Notes: generated by a model not told the origin, from the sequence alone. 22,493 nucleotides of DNA from Bacillota bacterium (GCA_023406895.1 JAEXTV010000008.1:1-22493), one strand, 5' to 3'. Counted from the stretch's first letter, positions 1 to 7,828 are shown. Translations and numbers: made by a program.

Positions 1-54
1 CCTTCATCATTTTAACATCGGAGGTTTTTTTCTTAAAGCTAAAGCTAACTCCCT

Positions 55-86
55 CCACCGGCAGAGACCGGTGGTTTATTTGGTTT
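55..86 (+). terminator. Probable rho-independent terminator
   Basis: A perfect 7-bp GC-rich stem (55-61 with 68-74, 6-nt loop) is followed by a T-rich stretch (tttatttggtttt) on the plus strand. It would end a plus-strand transcript that enters from the left of the window. The T-run is interrupted, so efficiency is uncertain. Confidence 0.5.
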
Positions 87-119
87 TGTCCGCTTTCGCT
101 CCCAAAACCACACTAAAGT

Positions 120-158
120 GTACAAAACAAAGGCCTTACCATTTTCGGTATGGCCTTT
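120..158 (-). terminator. Terminator of the 186-residue hypothetical gene
   Basis: A 12-bp stem with one mismatch (129-140 with 147-158, 6-nt loop) lies just past the stop codon at 173. Read on the minus strand it is followed by tttgttttgta. Position and orientation fit termination of the minus-strand gene that ends at 173. Confidence 0.7.
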
Positions 159-172
159 CTCTTGTGCCAACG

Positions 173-733
173 TCAGCTGGTTGTGACCACAAACGTACCT
201 CTCCATTTAATCACGTGCTTGCCTTCCTCGCTGCAATTGGCGACCCCCGGGGTGCACGCCGGAGACAGCAAAGGTGTCACGTTGCCCGCAACCGCCAAGT
301 TTTCCACCGTTACGCTCACCACTTGAGGGACGTTGGTCAGCGACGTATTCCCTCCGACCGGAGCTTTCACATCGAGGCTGCCGGCGGCTGATATCCATCC
401 AAGCGGAGTCGATGCCGTTGTGGCTGCCAATGCTGAGGCCGGAGCACTGTTGTTGAAGGGAACCACCTGTTCCTTAACATCATACGCCGGTTCGCTTTGA
501 ATAATTGGGAAAGCATTACAAATGTATGGAATCGTTCCGACTAAATAAAACACGACCATTTGTACCGGACCGATATTGGGCACATCCATCGTTTCTTCCT
601 TGCCCGCGACTTGCAGCTTGCTCGTATCAAACAGTACGCTCTTCACGCCGTTTGGGTCTGAAAAGCTTTCATCTAGTTTAAATGGCGGTGAAATTTCTGC
701 TGTTGCGCAAAACGGGATTCTCACTTCAGCCAT
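173..733 (-). CDS. Hypothetical protein, 186 residues, four cysteines
   Basis: I do not recognise this family. The start ATG (733-731) is preceded by AGGAGG about 11 nt upstream, and a terminator follows the stop, so this looks like a real monocistronic gene. The protein has no signal peptide and no clear membrane segment. It opens with MAEVRIPFCA, has a hydrophobic core near residues 56-79 (GPVQMVVFYLVGTIPYICNA), an Ala/Thr/Ser-rich middle (about 97-120) and a beta-strand-like Val-rich C-terminal half. Cysteines are at about 9, 72, 160 and 167, the last pair spaced CX6C. The composition resembles small secreted-independent structural or spore/cell-surface proteins of Firmicutes, but that is a guess from composition only. 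Function is not assigned. Confidence 0.7.
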   Translation of the reverse strand: MAEVRIPFCATAEISPPFKLDESFSDPNGVKSVLFDTSKLQVAGKEETMDVPNIGPVQMVVFYLVGTIPYICNAFPIIQSEPAYDVKEQVVPFNNSAPASALAATTASTPLGWISAAGSLDVKAPVGGNTSLTNVPQVVSVTVENLAVAGNVTPLLSPACTPGVANCSEEGKHVIKWRGTFVVTTS

Positions 734-1118
734 GTGTATAAACGCCTCCTATATAGAATTAGTGTTATAGATTAGCCATATCATATATTATTCTATTTCT
801 CGTATTGTGTGACTTTGTGGACAACCCCCAAAGGGTATCAAAGCGAGTGAAAACCTTATCCTGCCTGTATATAAGGCAGGCTTTGCGTGTCCGACAGCAT
901 CGCATGTGTGGTATCATGCTATGCCGCTCGTCTGGCAAGAGGGTGTTTAAAAAAGGTGCATCGGTGACCCCACAGCTTTTAGTCCCAGCGTTGATATGAT
1001 CAATGGCAGTCATTCGGGCAAAATTGTTTTTGCATAACCGGGGATAAGCAAATATCAAGCCGCTGAACCAGGCCCGGCCGCGATGTGCAAATGCATCGGC
1101 CTTGGTTAAGCGGATGCC

Positions 1119-1149
1119 AAAAATAAGAGCAGGCCGCTTAAGCCTGCTC
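1119..1149 (-). terminator. Second (distal) terminator of the response regulator/kinase operon
   Basis: A perfect 8-bp stem (1127-1134 with 1142-1149, 7-nt loop) is followed on the minus strand by ttattttt. It lies about 55 bases past the kinase stop codon, behind another terminator-like hairpin. Confidence 0.75.
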
Positions 1150-1156
1150 GATTTAT

Positions 1157-1190
1157 ATGAAAAGAGCAATAATTGGAGGGCAATTGCTCT
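1157..1190 (-). terminator. First (proximal) terminator of the response regulator/kinase operon
   Basis: A perfect 8-bp stem (1163-1170 with 1183-1190) is followed on the minus strand by a short T-run (tttt). It lies 15 bases beyond the kinase stop. The T-run is weaker than that of the hairpin at 1119-1149, so the two probably act in series. Confidence 0.6.
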
Positions 1191-1205
1191 CTTATATAGC
1201 GTTCA

Positions 1206-2807
1206 TTATTCCCTGAAGCGTTTCACCTCAAACCAGAATACAACGCCATCCTCAACATTTTCCGCTCCGAAACGCTGCCCCAAAACCGACTGTATGGCTT
1301 TCACCACGCTTAAACCGAGCCCGTAACTGTCTTGTACGCGCGTACGCGCGTCGTCCGCTTTATAAAAGCTGTTCCAGATGTTCTCCATCATCTCATCCGA
1401 CAAATGAGAGCCCGTGTTAAACACACTGATACGGATTGCCTCGTCCAACGTCTGCGTTTGGATTCGCACCTGCTTGCGGCTGTCTCCGTAGCGCGCCGCG
1501 TTGGACACATAATTGGCAAGCACCTGTTCAAACCGCATGGCATCAAAAATGCCGATTTGGTCTTCACCCGCGTCCAGTGTTACAGTCAAACCGTTCTGTG
1601 CAATAAAGCCGTCATACTTATCAATAAAGCTCAGCAGCCGTTCTTTAACGGACAGCTTTTCACTGATGATCTCCGTGCGTCCGCTTTGCATTCTGGTTAA
1701 ATCCAGCATTTCTTTGAGCAGGCGGCTCATTTTGGCCGCTTCCTCCGCGATAATCTCAATATAAATGTCCTTCTGCTGTTCGCTGCTGGTATACCCCGTA
1801 TTTATTTCATCCGCATAGCCCTTGATCAGCGCAAGCGGTGTACGAAGCTCATGAGACGCGTTGGATATAAACGATCGCTGCGCGGCAATGTCCTTTTCAA
1901 GCTGCGCGTTCCGGCTTTTGAGTGCATTGAGCGCGTTCTCCAATTCAGTGCCTAAACGGTTGACATCCTCCCCCAGGCTTTGCAGCTCGTCACCCGTGTA
2001 TACATCGCAATGGCCCTCAAAATTCAGTGCCGCGAGTTCTCCCACCGCATTCTGTATCTGTCGGATCGGCCGGGTAAAACTTTTGGACACTTTGAATACG
2101 ACAGCGAGCGAAATCAACAGCGTCAGCAATGCACAAGCCAGCAGCAAAATATTCGCCTGCTGAACGCTTTGATTAACCGGTTCCACCGCCTGTGTGACAA
2201 TAACCGTGACACCGCTTTCAAGCGTCGATGTGCAAACCATCATGTCAAGGCCGGATCGGGGTTCCCTCATCGTACCGAGATAGATGCCCTCTTTAACTTC
2301 TGTAAACCCGGCTCTGCCTCTTTGGAAGGTGTCAGGCAGATTGCCGTTTTCACTGCCATCCGTATTCTGCTGTTGCGGGCTGCCGGTGCTGCCGGATGGT
2401 CCGCTTTCTGCCGCACCGCCTTCGAATCCATCCGAACCATACGGCAAAGACGCGCCGTTCGCCGGTGATTGAATCCCCGGCGGAATCTGCCCGTTGTCTG
2501 ATCTTGGCTGCAAGCCGAATTCGGGGGATGTGGAATAAAGAATATCCTCCCCGTTTCGGATGATAATGTCGTAAGAATTCCCCACATCGAGGGAACCGAC
2601 GGCATCCCTGAGCGTTTCCTCATCCTGCGCATAATCGATTTTTGCGAGTGAATCCATGGCACCAAGCATCGCGTTTTTAATTGTGGCATAATACAGCGGG
2701 CGAAGCAGCAGTGTGTTGGACAGCAATATCAATGTGGATATTCCAAGCACCAGCACTGTGATGATAAGGAAGAGCCGCTTTGTAATGCTCGTTTTATGCG
2801 TTCTCAT
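1206..2807 (-). CDS. Membrane sensor histidine kinase, OmpR-partner type
   Basis: This is the sensor of a two-component system: it autophosphorylates on histidine and passes the phosphate to the regulator encoded just upstream. Its 533 residues show TM1 (about 12-34), an extracytoplasmic region (35-216), TM2 (about 217-238), a HAMP linker (about 239-292), a HisKA domain with SFISNASHELRTPLALIKGY (phosphoacceptor His319), and a HATPase domain with an N-box (FEQVLANYVSNAARYG) and a G-box (YGLGLSVVKAI). The extracytoplasmic region contains an unusual Gly/Ser/Pro/Gln-rich stretch (about 103-160) that looks disordered. The ATG overlaps the regulator's TGA (ATGA), indicating translational coupling. 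The exporter genes upstream suggest it senses an antimicrobial compound or envelope stress; that is inference from context. Confidence 0.95.
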   Translation of the reverse strand: MRTHKTSITKRLFLIITVLVLGISTLILLSNTLLLRPLYYATIKNAMLGAMDSLAKIDYAQDEETLRDAVGSLDVGNSYDIIIRNGEDILYSTSPEFGLQPRSDNGQIPPGIQSPANGASLPYGSDGFEGGAAESGPSGSTGSPQQQNTDGSENGNLPDTFQRGRAGFTEVKEGIYLGTMREPRSGLDMMVCTSTLESGVTVIVTQAVEPVNQSVQQANILLLACALLTLLISLAVVFKVSKSFTRPIRQIQNAVGELAALNFEGHCDVYTGDELQSLGEDVNRLGTELENALNALKSRNAQLEKDIAAQRSFISNASHELRTPLALIKGYADEINTGYTSSEQQKDIYIEIIAEEAAKMSRLLKEMLDLTRMQSGRTEIISEKLSVKERLLSFIDKYDGFIAQNGLTVTLDAGEDQIGIFDAMRFEQVLANYVSNAARYGDSRKQVRIQTQTLDEAIRISVFNTGSHLSDEMMENIWNSFYKADDARTRVQDSYGLGLSVVKAIQSVLGQRFGAENVEDGVVFWFEVKRFRE

Positions 2808-3484
2808 GGCGTTACCTCAAAACGATAGCCATAGCCGCGCAGCGTGGTGATATACGCGCCGCAGCTGCCGAGCTTGGTACGCAAACGGTTGATATGTGTA
2901 TCCACCGTATTAGGGGAACCGAGGTAATCGTATCCCCATACGCCTTCGAGAATCTGGTCACGGCTTAACGAGATGTTTTCGTTTTCGGCAAGATAGACGA
3001 GCAGTTCATATTCCTTACGGCTCAGCAACGCAGGCGTACCGTCTACCGTCACCTCACGCGCATCCTGATCAATACGAATGCTGCCGAAGCTCGTACGCTT
3101 CTGGTTTTGGCTTCGCCTGAAAAGCGCCTCTACCCGCGCCACCAGCACCATGGGCGTAAACGGCTTGATAATGTAATCGTCCGCGCCGCAATCAAACCCC
3201 TTGACCTGGTCGTAGTCCTCCCCCTTTGCCGTCAGCATCAATACCGGGCACGACGATTTAGCGCGCAGTCGGCTGCAGCAGGCAAGCCCGTCCATCTCGG
3301 GCATCATCACATCGAGTATCACCATATCGGGGGCATTTTCATCGAAGACGCTCAATGCCTGTTTTCCGTTTTCGGCTTCAATCACGCGGTAGCCGCGGTT
3401 TTCGAGCACAATACGCAGCAGATCCCGAAGGCGCGTCTCATCATCCACCACCAATATTGTCTTTTTGATATCGTCCTGTTTCAT
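2804..3484 (-). CDS. OmpR/PhoB-family response regulator (VanR-like)
   Basis: A DNA-binding response regulator of 226 residues, the usual family length. The receiver domain (about 9-122) has the acidic pair Asp14/Asp15, phosphoacceptor Asp58 (VILDVMMPEMDG), Thr85 and Lys107 (DDYIIKPF). The C-terminal winged helix (about 130-224) has the expected LLSRKEYELLVYLAENE and TVDTHINRLRTKLG segments. An agagg site 7 nt before the ATG supports the start. It is co-transcribed with the kinase (4-bp overlap). Family members bind direct repeats with about 11-bp period; such a repeat lies upstream of the adaptor gene at 7785-7802, so control of the exporter operon is a reasonable inference. Confidence 0.95.
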   Translation of the reverse strand: MKQDDIKKTILVVDDETRLRDLLRIVLENRGYRVIEAENGKQALSVFDENAPDMVILDVMMPEMDGLACCSRLRAKSSCPVLMLTAKGEDYDQVKGFDCGADDYIIKPFTPMVLVARVEALFRRSQNQKRTSFGSIRIDQDAREVTVDGTPALLSRKEYELLVYLAENENISLSRDQILEGVWGYDYLGSPNTVDTHINRLRTKLGSCGAYITTLRGYGYRFEVTP

Positions 3485-3501
3485 ATTTGAACCTCTCGGC
3501 T

Positions 3502-3510
3502 ATTATATCA
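3502..3510 (-). promoter_or_regulatory. Extended -10 promoter of the response regulator/kinase operon
   Basis: On the minus strand TGATATAAT gives a perfect TATAAT with the extended TGn motif. No good -35 hexamer lies 17 nt upstream, which is tolerable for extended -10 promoters. Transcription would start near 3495, leaving a very short leader with the agagg site at its 5' edge. Confidence 0.5.
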
Positions 3511-3846
3511 CTTGAGCAAACTGCGATTATTAACTTTCTTTGAATCTTGGCGGTCTGCCGGGAGTTAATCCTGCAACTGCCGCAGGTTGCTGAAAACAAA
3601 TGATACCATTGAGATGAGAAGCAGTCCGTTGTATATTCATTCCGCTGTGAAGCGGACGATGCTTTTAAATGAAATCTTATCCGTTATCGAAGGGGTTTTG
3701 CGATACACGTTCTCAACGCAGTGGCCGGTTGACTGAAAACGCCTTTGACTGATTAAGCGTGTTCTTACATAATCACAATCCCAAAATTGTGATGCCCGAT
3801 GATCCGCAAAAAAAATAGGCTGCCGGTCATTCTTTCCACTGTCGTA

Positions 3847-3881
3847 GTGAACGAGTATAGCGACGTGACTACGCAGCGGAT
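3847..3881 (+). repeat. Dispersed repeat block, copy 1
   Basis: These 35 bases match 13035-13069 at 28 positions without gaps (both begin gtgaacgag and end gcagcggat). Both copies lie in gene-free DNA rich in hairpins. This suggests two decayed copies of a small interspersed element; boundaries are unknown. Confidence 0.4.
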
Positions 3882-4021
3882 GAGAATCTGTATCAACAGA
3901 TCCTGGTCTACTAACGTAGTCGTCGTTTCGCTCCTCACTATGATGTGGACTGGATGATCGGATGCGTGACTTTCCATAGCATTATCACTTCGCTGACGGG
4001 CAACGCATATCTGCAGACCGG

Positions 4022-4057
4022 GCAGGCAGCATGCGCTCCCTATCACATGCTGCCTGC
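4022..4057. other. Perfect 12-bp hairpin at the 3' end of the exporter operon
   Basis: 4022-4033 and 4046-4057 are perfect reverse complements with a 12-nt loop, 27 bases past the permease stop. Neither strand has a T-run after it, so it is not a classical intrinsic terminator. It could protect the exporter mRNA 3' end, mark a processing site before the regulator genes, or be part of an interspersed element. Confidence 0.6.
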
Positions 4058-4083
4058 TGCCGCAAGGCCGCATACTGCACAGC

Positions 4084-5250
4084 CTACTCGTATCTGAGCG
4101 CTTCAATCGGATTGAGCTTCGAGGCCTTGATGGCCGGATAGATGCCAAACCCCACACCGACAAACAGCGAGAAGGCAAGCGCCATTAGCATGACCCCGGA
4201 CTGAACTGTGACCTGCGTATCCATCAGCGAACCGACGAAACCCGACCCGAACTGGGCAAGCAATATGCCGATCAATCCGCCGATGCCGCTGACGATAATC
4301 GCCTCAAGCAGAAACTGCAAAAGGATGTCTCTGCGCGTCGCACCGATCGCTTTTTCCACGCCGATTTCGCGCGTTCTCTCCATTACGGACACCAGCATGA
4401 TGTTCATGATGCCGATACCGCCCACCAGCAGCGATATGCCCGCGATACCACCCAGCATCGCCGTTTGTGTGGCCGTCACCTCGCCGAGCGATTCGAGTAT
4501 GCTGTCCTGACTGTTCACCGAAAAGCCGTCGTCCTCCGTGGAATACTGCAGAAGATAATTTTCAATGCTGGCCTGCGCGGTCTCCACCATTTCGGCAGAT
4601 GCGGCGCTCGCGTATACCGTGGATATCGTCGTATTCTGCATGGCCCTTTGCGCCGTCACAAACGGAATCATCACATTGTCGTCGGCAGAAGCCGTCTCAT
4701 CATCCCCCTGCTGCTGCAAAACGCCGATGACCTCATATTTCACCCCACCAATCGAAATCGTTTGGCCCGTCACATCGAGTGACCCAAAAAGGTCAACGGC
4801 GACATTATACCCGACCACCGCCACTTTCAGTCGGCTATTGCTGTCCCTGTCGGTGATAAACCGGCCGGATGCCAGATCGTACTCACGTATGCCTTGATAA
4901 TCCGCGGTGACGCCCTGTACACCGGTATCCTCTATGCTCGCCGATCCGTTTTTAACGGTATATGAAGACGAGATAAACGGCGACACCGCGCCGACACCCG
5001 GTAAACGCCCGATTGCCTGTACATCCTCCAGATTCATGTCTGCACGGTTGTCTCGTATGCTGATGGTCAGCAGGTTGGAGCCCAGCCCTTCAATCTGCTT
5101 TGTCACAGCGGCGTTGGAGCTCTGCCCCACAGATATCAGCGCCGTGACGGCAAATATGCCGATGATGATGCCAAGCATGGTGAGAAACGACCGAAGCTTG
5201 TGTGCCCATACCGCATGACACGCGGAGATGATAATTTCATGAATTCTCAT
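4084..5250 (-). CDS. MacB/YknZ-like ABC transporter permease (FtsX domain)
   Basis: The membrane subunit of a tripartite-type ABC exporter, 388 residues. TM1 (about 21-43) is followed by a large extracytoplasmic MacB-type periplasmic core domain (about 45-260), then three C-terminal FtsX helices (about 264-290, 308-333, 352-373). The conserved cytoplasmic loop SVMERTREIGVEKAIGATRR and the ending YPAIKASKLNPIEALRYE are hallmarks of the MacB/LolC-type permease family. The start overlaps the ATPase gene by 14 bp and has gaggaaag 7-8 nt upstream, so the two are translated together. With the ATPase and adaptor it should form a mechanotransmitting efflux pump for peptides, antibiotics or lipids; the cargo cannot be read from sequence. 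Confidence 0.95.
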   Translation of the reverse strand: MRIHEIIISACHAVWAHKLRSFLTMLGIIIGIFAVTALISVGQSSNAAVTKQIEGLGSNLLTISIRDNRADMNLEDVQAIGRLPGVGAVSPFISSSYTVKNGSASIEDTGVQGVTADYQGIREYDLASGRFITDRDSNSRLKVAVVGYNVAVDLFGSLDVTGQTISIGGVKYEVIGVLQQQGDDETASADDNVMIPFVTAQRAMQNTTISTVYASAASAEMVETAQASIENYLLQYSTEDDGFSVNSQDSILESLGEVTATQTAMLGGIAGISLLVGGIGIMNIMLVSVMERTREIGVEKAIGATRRDILLQFLLEAIIVSGIGGLIGILLAQFGSGFVGSLMDTQVTVQSGVMLMALAFSLFVGVGFGIYPAIKASKLNPIEALRYE

Positions 5251-5950
5251 TCTTGCTTCCTTTCCTCACATCCGATACAATCTTCCCATCGAAAAGCTGT
5301 ATCACCCTGTCCGCCTGTTCTGCGATGCTGTTATCGTGTGTAATCAGTATGATGGTATTGCCTGCCGCGTGCAGCTCTCTCATCATATTCATAATCTCTC
5401 TACTGCTTTTTGAGTCGAGGTTCCCCGTCGGCTCATCAGCGAGTATCACCGGCGGCTTGTTGATCAGTGCCCGCGCAATGGCCACGCGCTGCTGCTGCCC
5501 GCCCGATAAGGCCGTGGGCTTGTGGTTCATTCTGTCGCTTAACGCCACTTTCCCTATTGCTTCGAGCGCCCTTGCCCGCCTCTCCGGCTTCTTGATGCCG
5601 GCGTATTTGGCGGGCCTCTCCACGTTTTCATAGGCCGTCATTTTTTTAAGCAGATTGAACTGCTGAAATATGAAACCGATCTTCTGGTTTCTCACCCTGG
5701 CGAGTCTTTTATCCGAAAACGTTGAGATGTCCTCGCCGTCCAACAGATATGTTCCCGATGTGGGCGTATCAAGGCAGCCGATCATATTCATCAGTGTGGA
5801 TTTGCCGCTGCCGGATGCCCCGACGATCGCCACAAACTCATGTTCATCTATTTTGAGGCTCACGCCGTCGAGCGCATGGACCTGTTCGCTGCCCATCTCG
5901 TAGATTTTGGTCATGTCTCTGATTTCAATCAATGCCACGTCAGCCACCAC
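5237..5950 (-). CDS. MacB/YknY/LolD-like ABC transporter ATP-binding protein
   Basis: The ATPase of the exporter, about 233-237 residues, typical for this subfamily. Walker A GASGSGKST (44-52), Q-loop FQQ (95-97), signature LSGGQQQ (148-154), Walker B VILADEPTGNLD with Glu173, and H-loop ITHD with His205 are all intact. The open frame begins with tandem GTG codons at 5950 and 5947; another GTG at 5938 follows a gggtggtgg stretch that could serve as ribosome binding site, so the protein may start at MALIEIRDM. No ATG start is available. It lies about 30 bases after the adaptor gene and overlaps the permease gene, a continuous operon. Confidence 0.95.
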   Translation of the reverse strand: MVADVALIEIRDMTKIYEMGSEQVHALDGVSLKIDEHEFVAIVGASGSGKSTLMNMIGCLDTPTSGTYLLDGEDISTFSDKRLARVRNQKIGFIFQQFNLLKKMTAYENVERPAKYAGIKKPERRARALEAIGKVALSDRMNHKPTALSGGQQQRVAIARALINKPPVILADEPTGNLDSKSSREIMNMMRELHAAGNTIILITHDNSIAEQADRVIQLFDGKIVSDVRKGSKNENS

Positions 5951-5979
5951 CCGTCGTTATTGGTTGTCATATCAGTCAC

Positions 5980-7701
5980 CTAATTTCCGCCCGGGCCGCC
6001 GCCCCAGCCGCCGCTCGGCATCTGGCCCGGCATCTGGCCCGGCATCTGGCCCGGCATCTCGCCCATGCCACCCATCATAAATCCGCGCTGATTCGCGCTG
6101 TCATCCGTAGCGGCGGGCTGCAGGACCATCTCACCTTGGCTCAAGCCGCTTGTGATTTCAATGTAGTAAGCGTTTTCTATTCCCGTCTGCACTGCTCGCA
6201 CCTCGGAATAAAGCAGTTCAGACCAGTCTGATAATACGTTGATACCGAGCGTCTGGGCGTCTGCCCCCATATAATCGGCAAGCCCTGTGACATCACCGCT
6301 GTTGATCAGCGCCTGAATGGCAGCCTTTTCCGAATCTGTTCGGTCAACCTTCACCATCACGTAGCTCATGTTGCCGGATGTTCTCAAATCATCAACGGGC
6401 AGCAGCACCGCGCCGGATGCTTCCTGCGCCTTGATTTCGCAGTTCAGTGTCATATTGATTTTGAACCTGTCGTCATCTTTGACCGACACGTTCACGTTGT
6501 AAGTGGTAATGCCGCCGGAAGCCGTGCCCATATCCGAAATATCAGATACGGTGCCTTCAAACACTTCGTTCGGCAGGCTGTCGAGCGCCACATCCACGTT
6601 CTGTCCGACGGCAATGGTGCCTATGTCAAGCTCATCCACGGAAACCGAAGCAAGCCAGCTGTCCATCGATTGAATCGATATCAAATCCGTGCCTTCTTCA
6701 CAAACGGCTCCGTCGGCCGCCGTTACCGAGCTGACAACGCCGTCCGAAGGAGATAATATCTGTCCTGCTTCTATATGCCCTGTCATCAATTCGTACTGTT
6801 CTTGTAATTCCGCAAGGGTATCATACATTTCCTTGACTTCCAACGTATACTGAGACGCTCTGTAGATGGATTCGCCCGCTTCGATCTCATCATTTTCCGA
6901 GAAGCCCACATCAGTAACGATGCCGTAACTGCTTGTGACCGGCACAGACGCCGCCAGTTCAATCGTTCCTGTGAAAAGCTCATTGCCGCTCGTGTCGCTG
7001 ACTGCGGCATCCGCGCCGACCGTGCGGGAAACCGTATCAATGCTGACATAAAGCGCGCCGTTTTCATTGGTCACCACACCGTTGTAGGTGCGGCCTTCGC
7101 ATGTCACCTTCACCGCATCTCCCTGCGCCAGCGTGCTGTTTGCGGCGCTGATTATTTCCCTCTCTTCTGTGGCAACGAGCGCCACATAGCCGTATGTATC
7201 CATAGCTGTCTGTATATCGTCGTCTTCATCGAGCACAATGTTTTTAACCCACCCGTCCGCAGGGGATTTGATGGACAGCGCTGTGCTCGTGTTGTTCGTT
7301 GTGTCGATGCTGACCTGCTGCGCCATGATCTGCGTTTTAAGATCCCCTGCATTTTTCTGCATCTCTTCCACATCAAGAGCCGCTATTGGCTGGCCTGCGC
7401 TGATGGTATCGCCTGCTTTCACAAGCATCTTATCAATCACCAGCTGCCCGTCGGCTTTAATGCCGAGCGTTTCAGCGCTCGCGAGATTGCCGCTGCCCGA
7501 AACGGTCAGCGAAATATCGCCGATACCGATTGTATCAAAGCTTGGTTCGCCGTTTTTTGCGCTCGCTTTTGCGGACGGACCCGATACACCCAAATAAATG
7601 CCGAGCCCCGCGGCGACAATCACCACACCGGCCAGCACAATGATGACTGTACGTTTTGTTTTTTTCTTCATATTCTTCAAGCTCAAAATAGATTTATCCA
7701 T
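5980..7701 (-). CDS. MacA/YknX-like exporter adaptor (membrane fusion protein) with Met-rich tail
   Basis: The extracytoplasmic adaptor that couples to the MacB-like permease, 573 residues from the chosen start. An N-terminal signal anchor (about 18-38, after a KKKTKR cluster) precedes a lipoyl-like hairpin motif (VKAGDTISAGQPIAALD, about 94-110), a short coiled coil, a second lipoyl half around SPSDGVVSSV, and a beta-barrel region (VDELDIGTIAVGQNVDVAL). The last 37 residues are Met/Gly/Pro-rich with three MPGQ repeats and a Gly-rich end. I chose the ATG at 7701 because GGAAGGTG lies 6 nt upstream and the candidate promoter -10 is at 7747-7752. A longer frame to 7767 would begin before that promoter. 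It is the first gene of the exporter operon. Confidence 0.92.
   Translation of the reverse strand: MDKSILSLKNMKKKTKRTVIIVLAGVVIVAAGLGIYLGVSGPSAKASAKNGEPSFDTIGIGDISLTVSGSGNLASAETLGIKADGQLVIDKMLVKAGDTISAGQPIAALDVEEMQKNAGDLKTQIMAQQVSIDTTNNTSTALSIKSPADGWVKNIVLDEDDDIQTAMDTYGYVALVATEEREIISAANSTLAQGDAVKVTCEGRTYNGVVTNENGALYVSIDTVSRTVGADAAVSDTSGNELFTGTIELAASVPVTSSYGIVTDVGFSENDEIEAGESIYRASQYTLEVKEMYDTLAELQEQYELMTGHIEAGQILSPSDGVVSSVTAADGAVCEEGTDLISIQSMDSWLASVSVDELDIGTIAVGQNVDVALDSLPNEVFEGTVSDISDMGTASGGITTYNVNVSVKDDDRFKINMTLNCEIKAQEASGAVLLPVDDLRTSGNMSYVMVKVDRTDSEKAAIQALINSGDVTGLADYMGADAQTLGINVLSDWSELLYSEVRAVQTGIENAYYIEITSGLSQGEMVLQPAATDDSANQRGFMMGGMGEMPGQMPGQMPGQMPSGGWGGGPGGN
6019..6054. repeat. Three perfect 12-bp tandem repeats encoding the MPGQ tail
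   Basis: The unit catctggcccgg occurs three times in direct succession (6019-6030, 6031-6042, 6043-6054), encoding MPGQ in the C-terminal tail of the adaptor. Perfect identity suggests recent slippage expansion, so the copy number may vary between strains. Confidence 0.95.
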
Positions 7702-7746
7702 ATTCGTCACCTTCCGCCATGTCATGGCCGCTATTAAATTGTGTTC

Positions 7747-7802
7747 AGTATAAAAGCCCAGCTTCACAGCATCCTGTTAGAAAAATGAACAAATCATGAA
7801 CA
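7747..7802 (-). promoter_or_regulatory. Exporter operon promoter with 11-bp-period direct repeat (probable response regulator site)
   Basis: On the plus strand ATGAACA (7785-7791) is repeated exactly as ATGAACA (7796-7802), a period of 11 bp. This is the spacing used by OmpR/PhoB-type dimers. Downstream on the minus strand is TATACT (7747-7752), a good -10, with no recognisable -35, as expected for an activated promoter. The repeat would centre near -54 from a start at about 7740. The regulator encoded at 2804-3484 is the natural candidate; binding is inferred. Confidence 0.5.
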
Positions 7803-7828
7803 TATGTTTTTTACTGTCCGCAGTCATC

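Larger units (their letters stand above)
734..1205. other. Intergenic region with hairpins, no convincing gene
   Basis: About 470 bases between two minus-strand genes. The right end holds two tandem terminators for the histidine kinase gene. A 7-bp perfect stem (860-866 with 874-880) lies in the middle without a T-run. A 134-codon minus-strand open frame (765-1169) runs straight through the terminators, is Arg/Cys/His-rich and has no family features, so I do not call it. Confidence 0.6.
3485..4083. other. 0.6-kb gene-free region with several hairpins and a dispersed repeat
   Basis: This stretch separates the permease gene from the response regulator gene. It holds the regulator promoter, a 6-bp hairpin (3641-3656), an 8-bp hairpin (3772-3779 with 3786-3793), a 35-base block resembling one at 13035-13069, and a 12-bp perfect hairpin (4022-4057). 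I see no coding sequence. A minus-strand open frame (3765-4178) is only an alternative frame running past the end of the permease gene. Confidence 0.6.

Noticed and set aside
765..1169. 134-codon minus-strand open frame
   Set aside because: It has no family features, an Arg/Cys/His-rich composition typical of random frames, no clear ribosome site, and it runs through the kinase terminators.
3765..4178. 137-codon minus-strand open frame after the permease
   Set aside because: It overlaps the conserved C-terminus of the permease in another frame and covers the 12-bp hairpin and the repeat block; not protein-like.
6019..6054. Tandem repeats as a possible CRISPR array
   Set aside because: The 12-bp units are directly adjacent without spacers and encode a repeated peptide in the adaptor.
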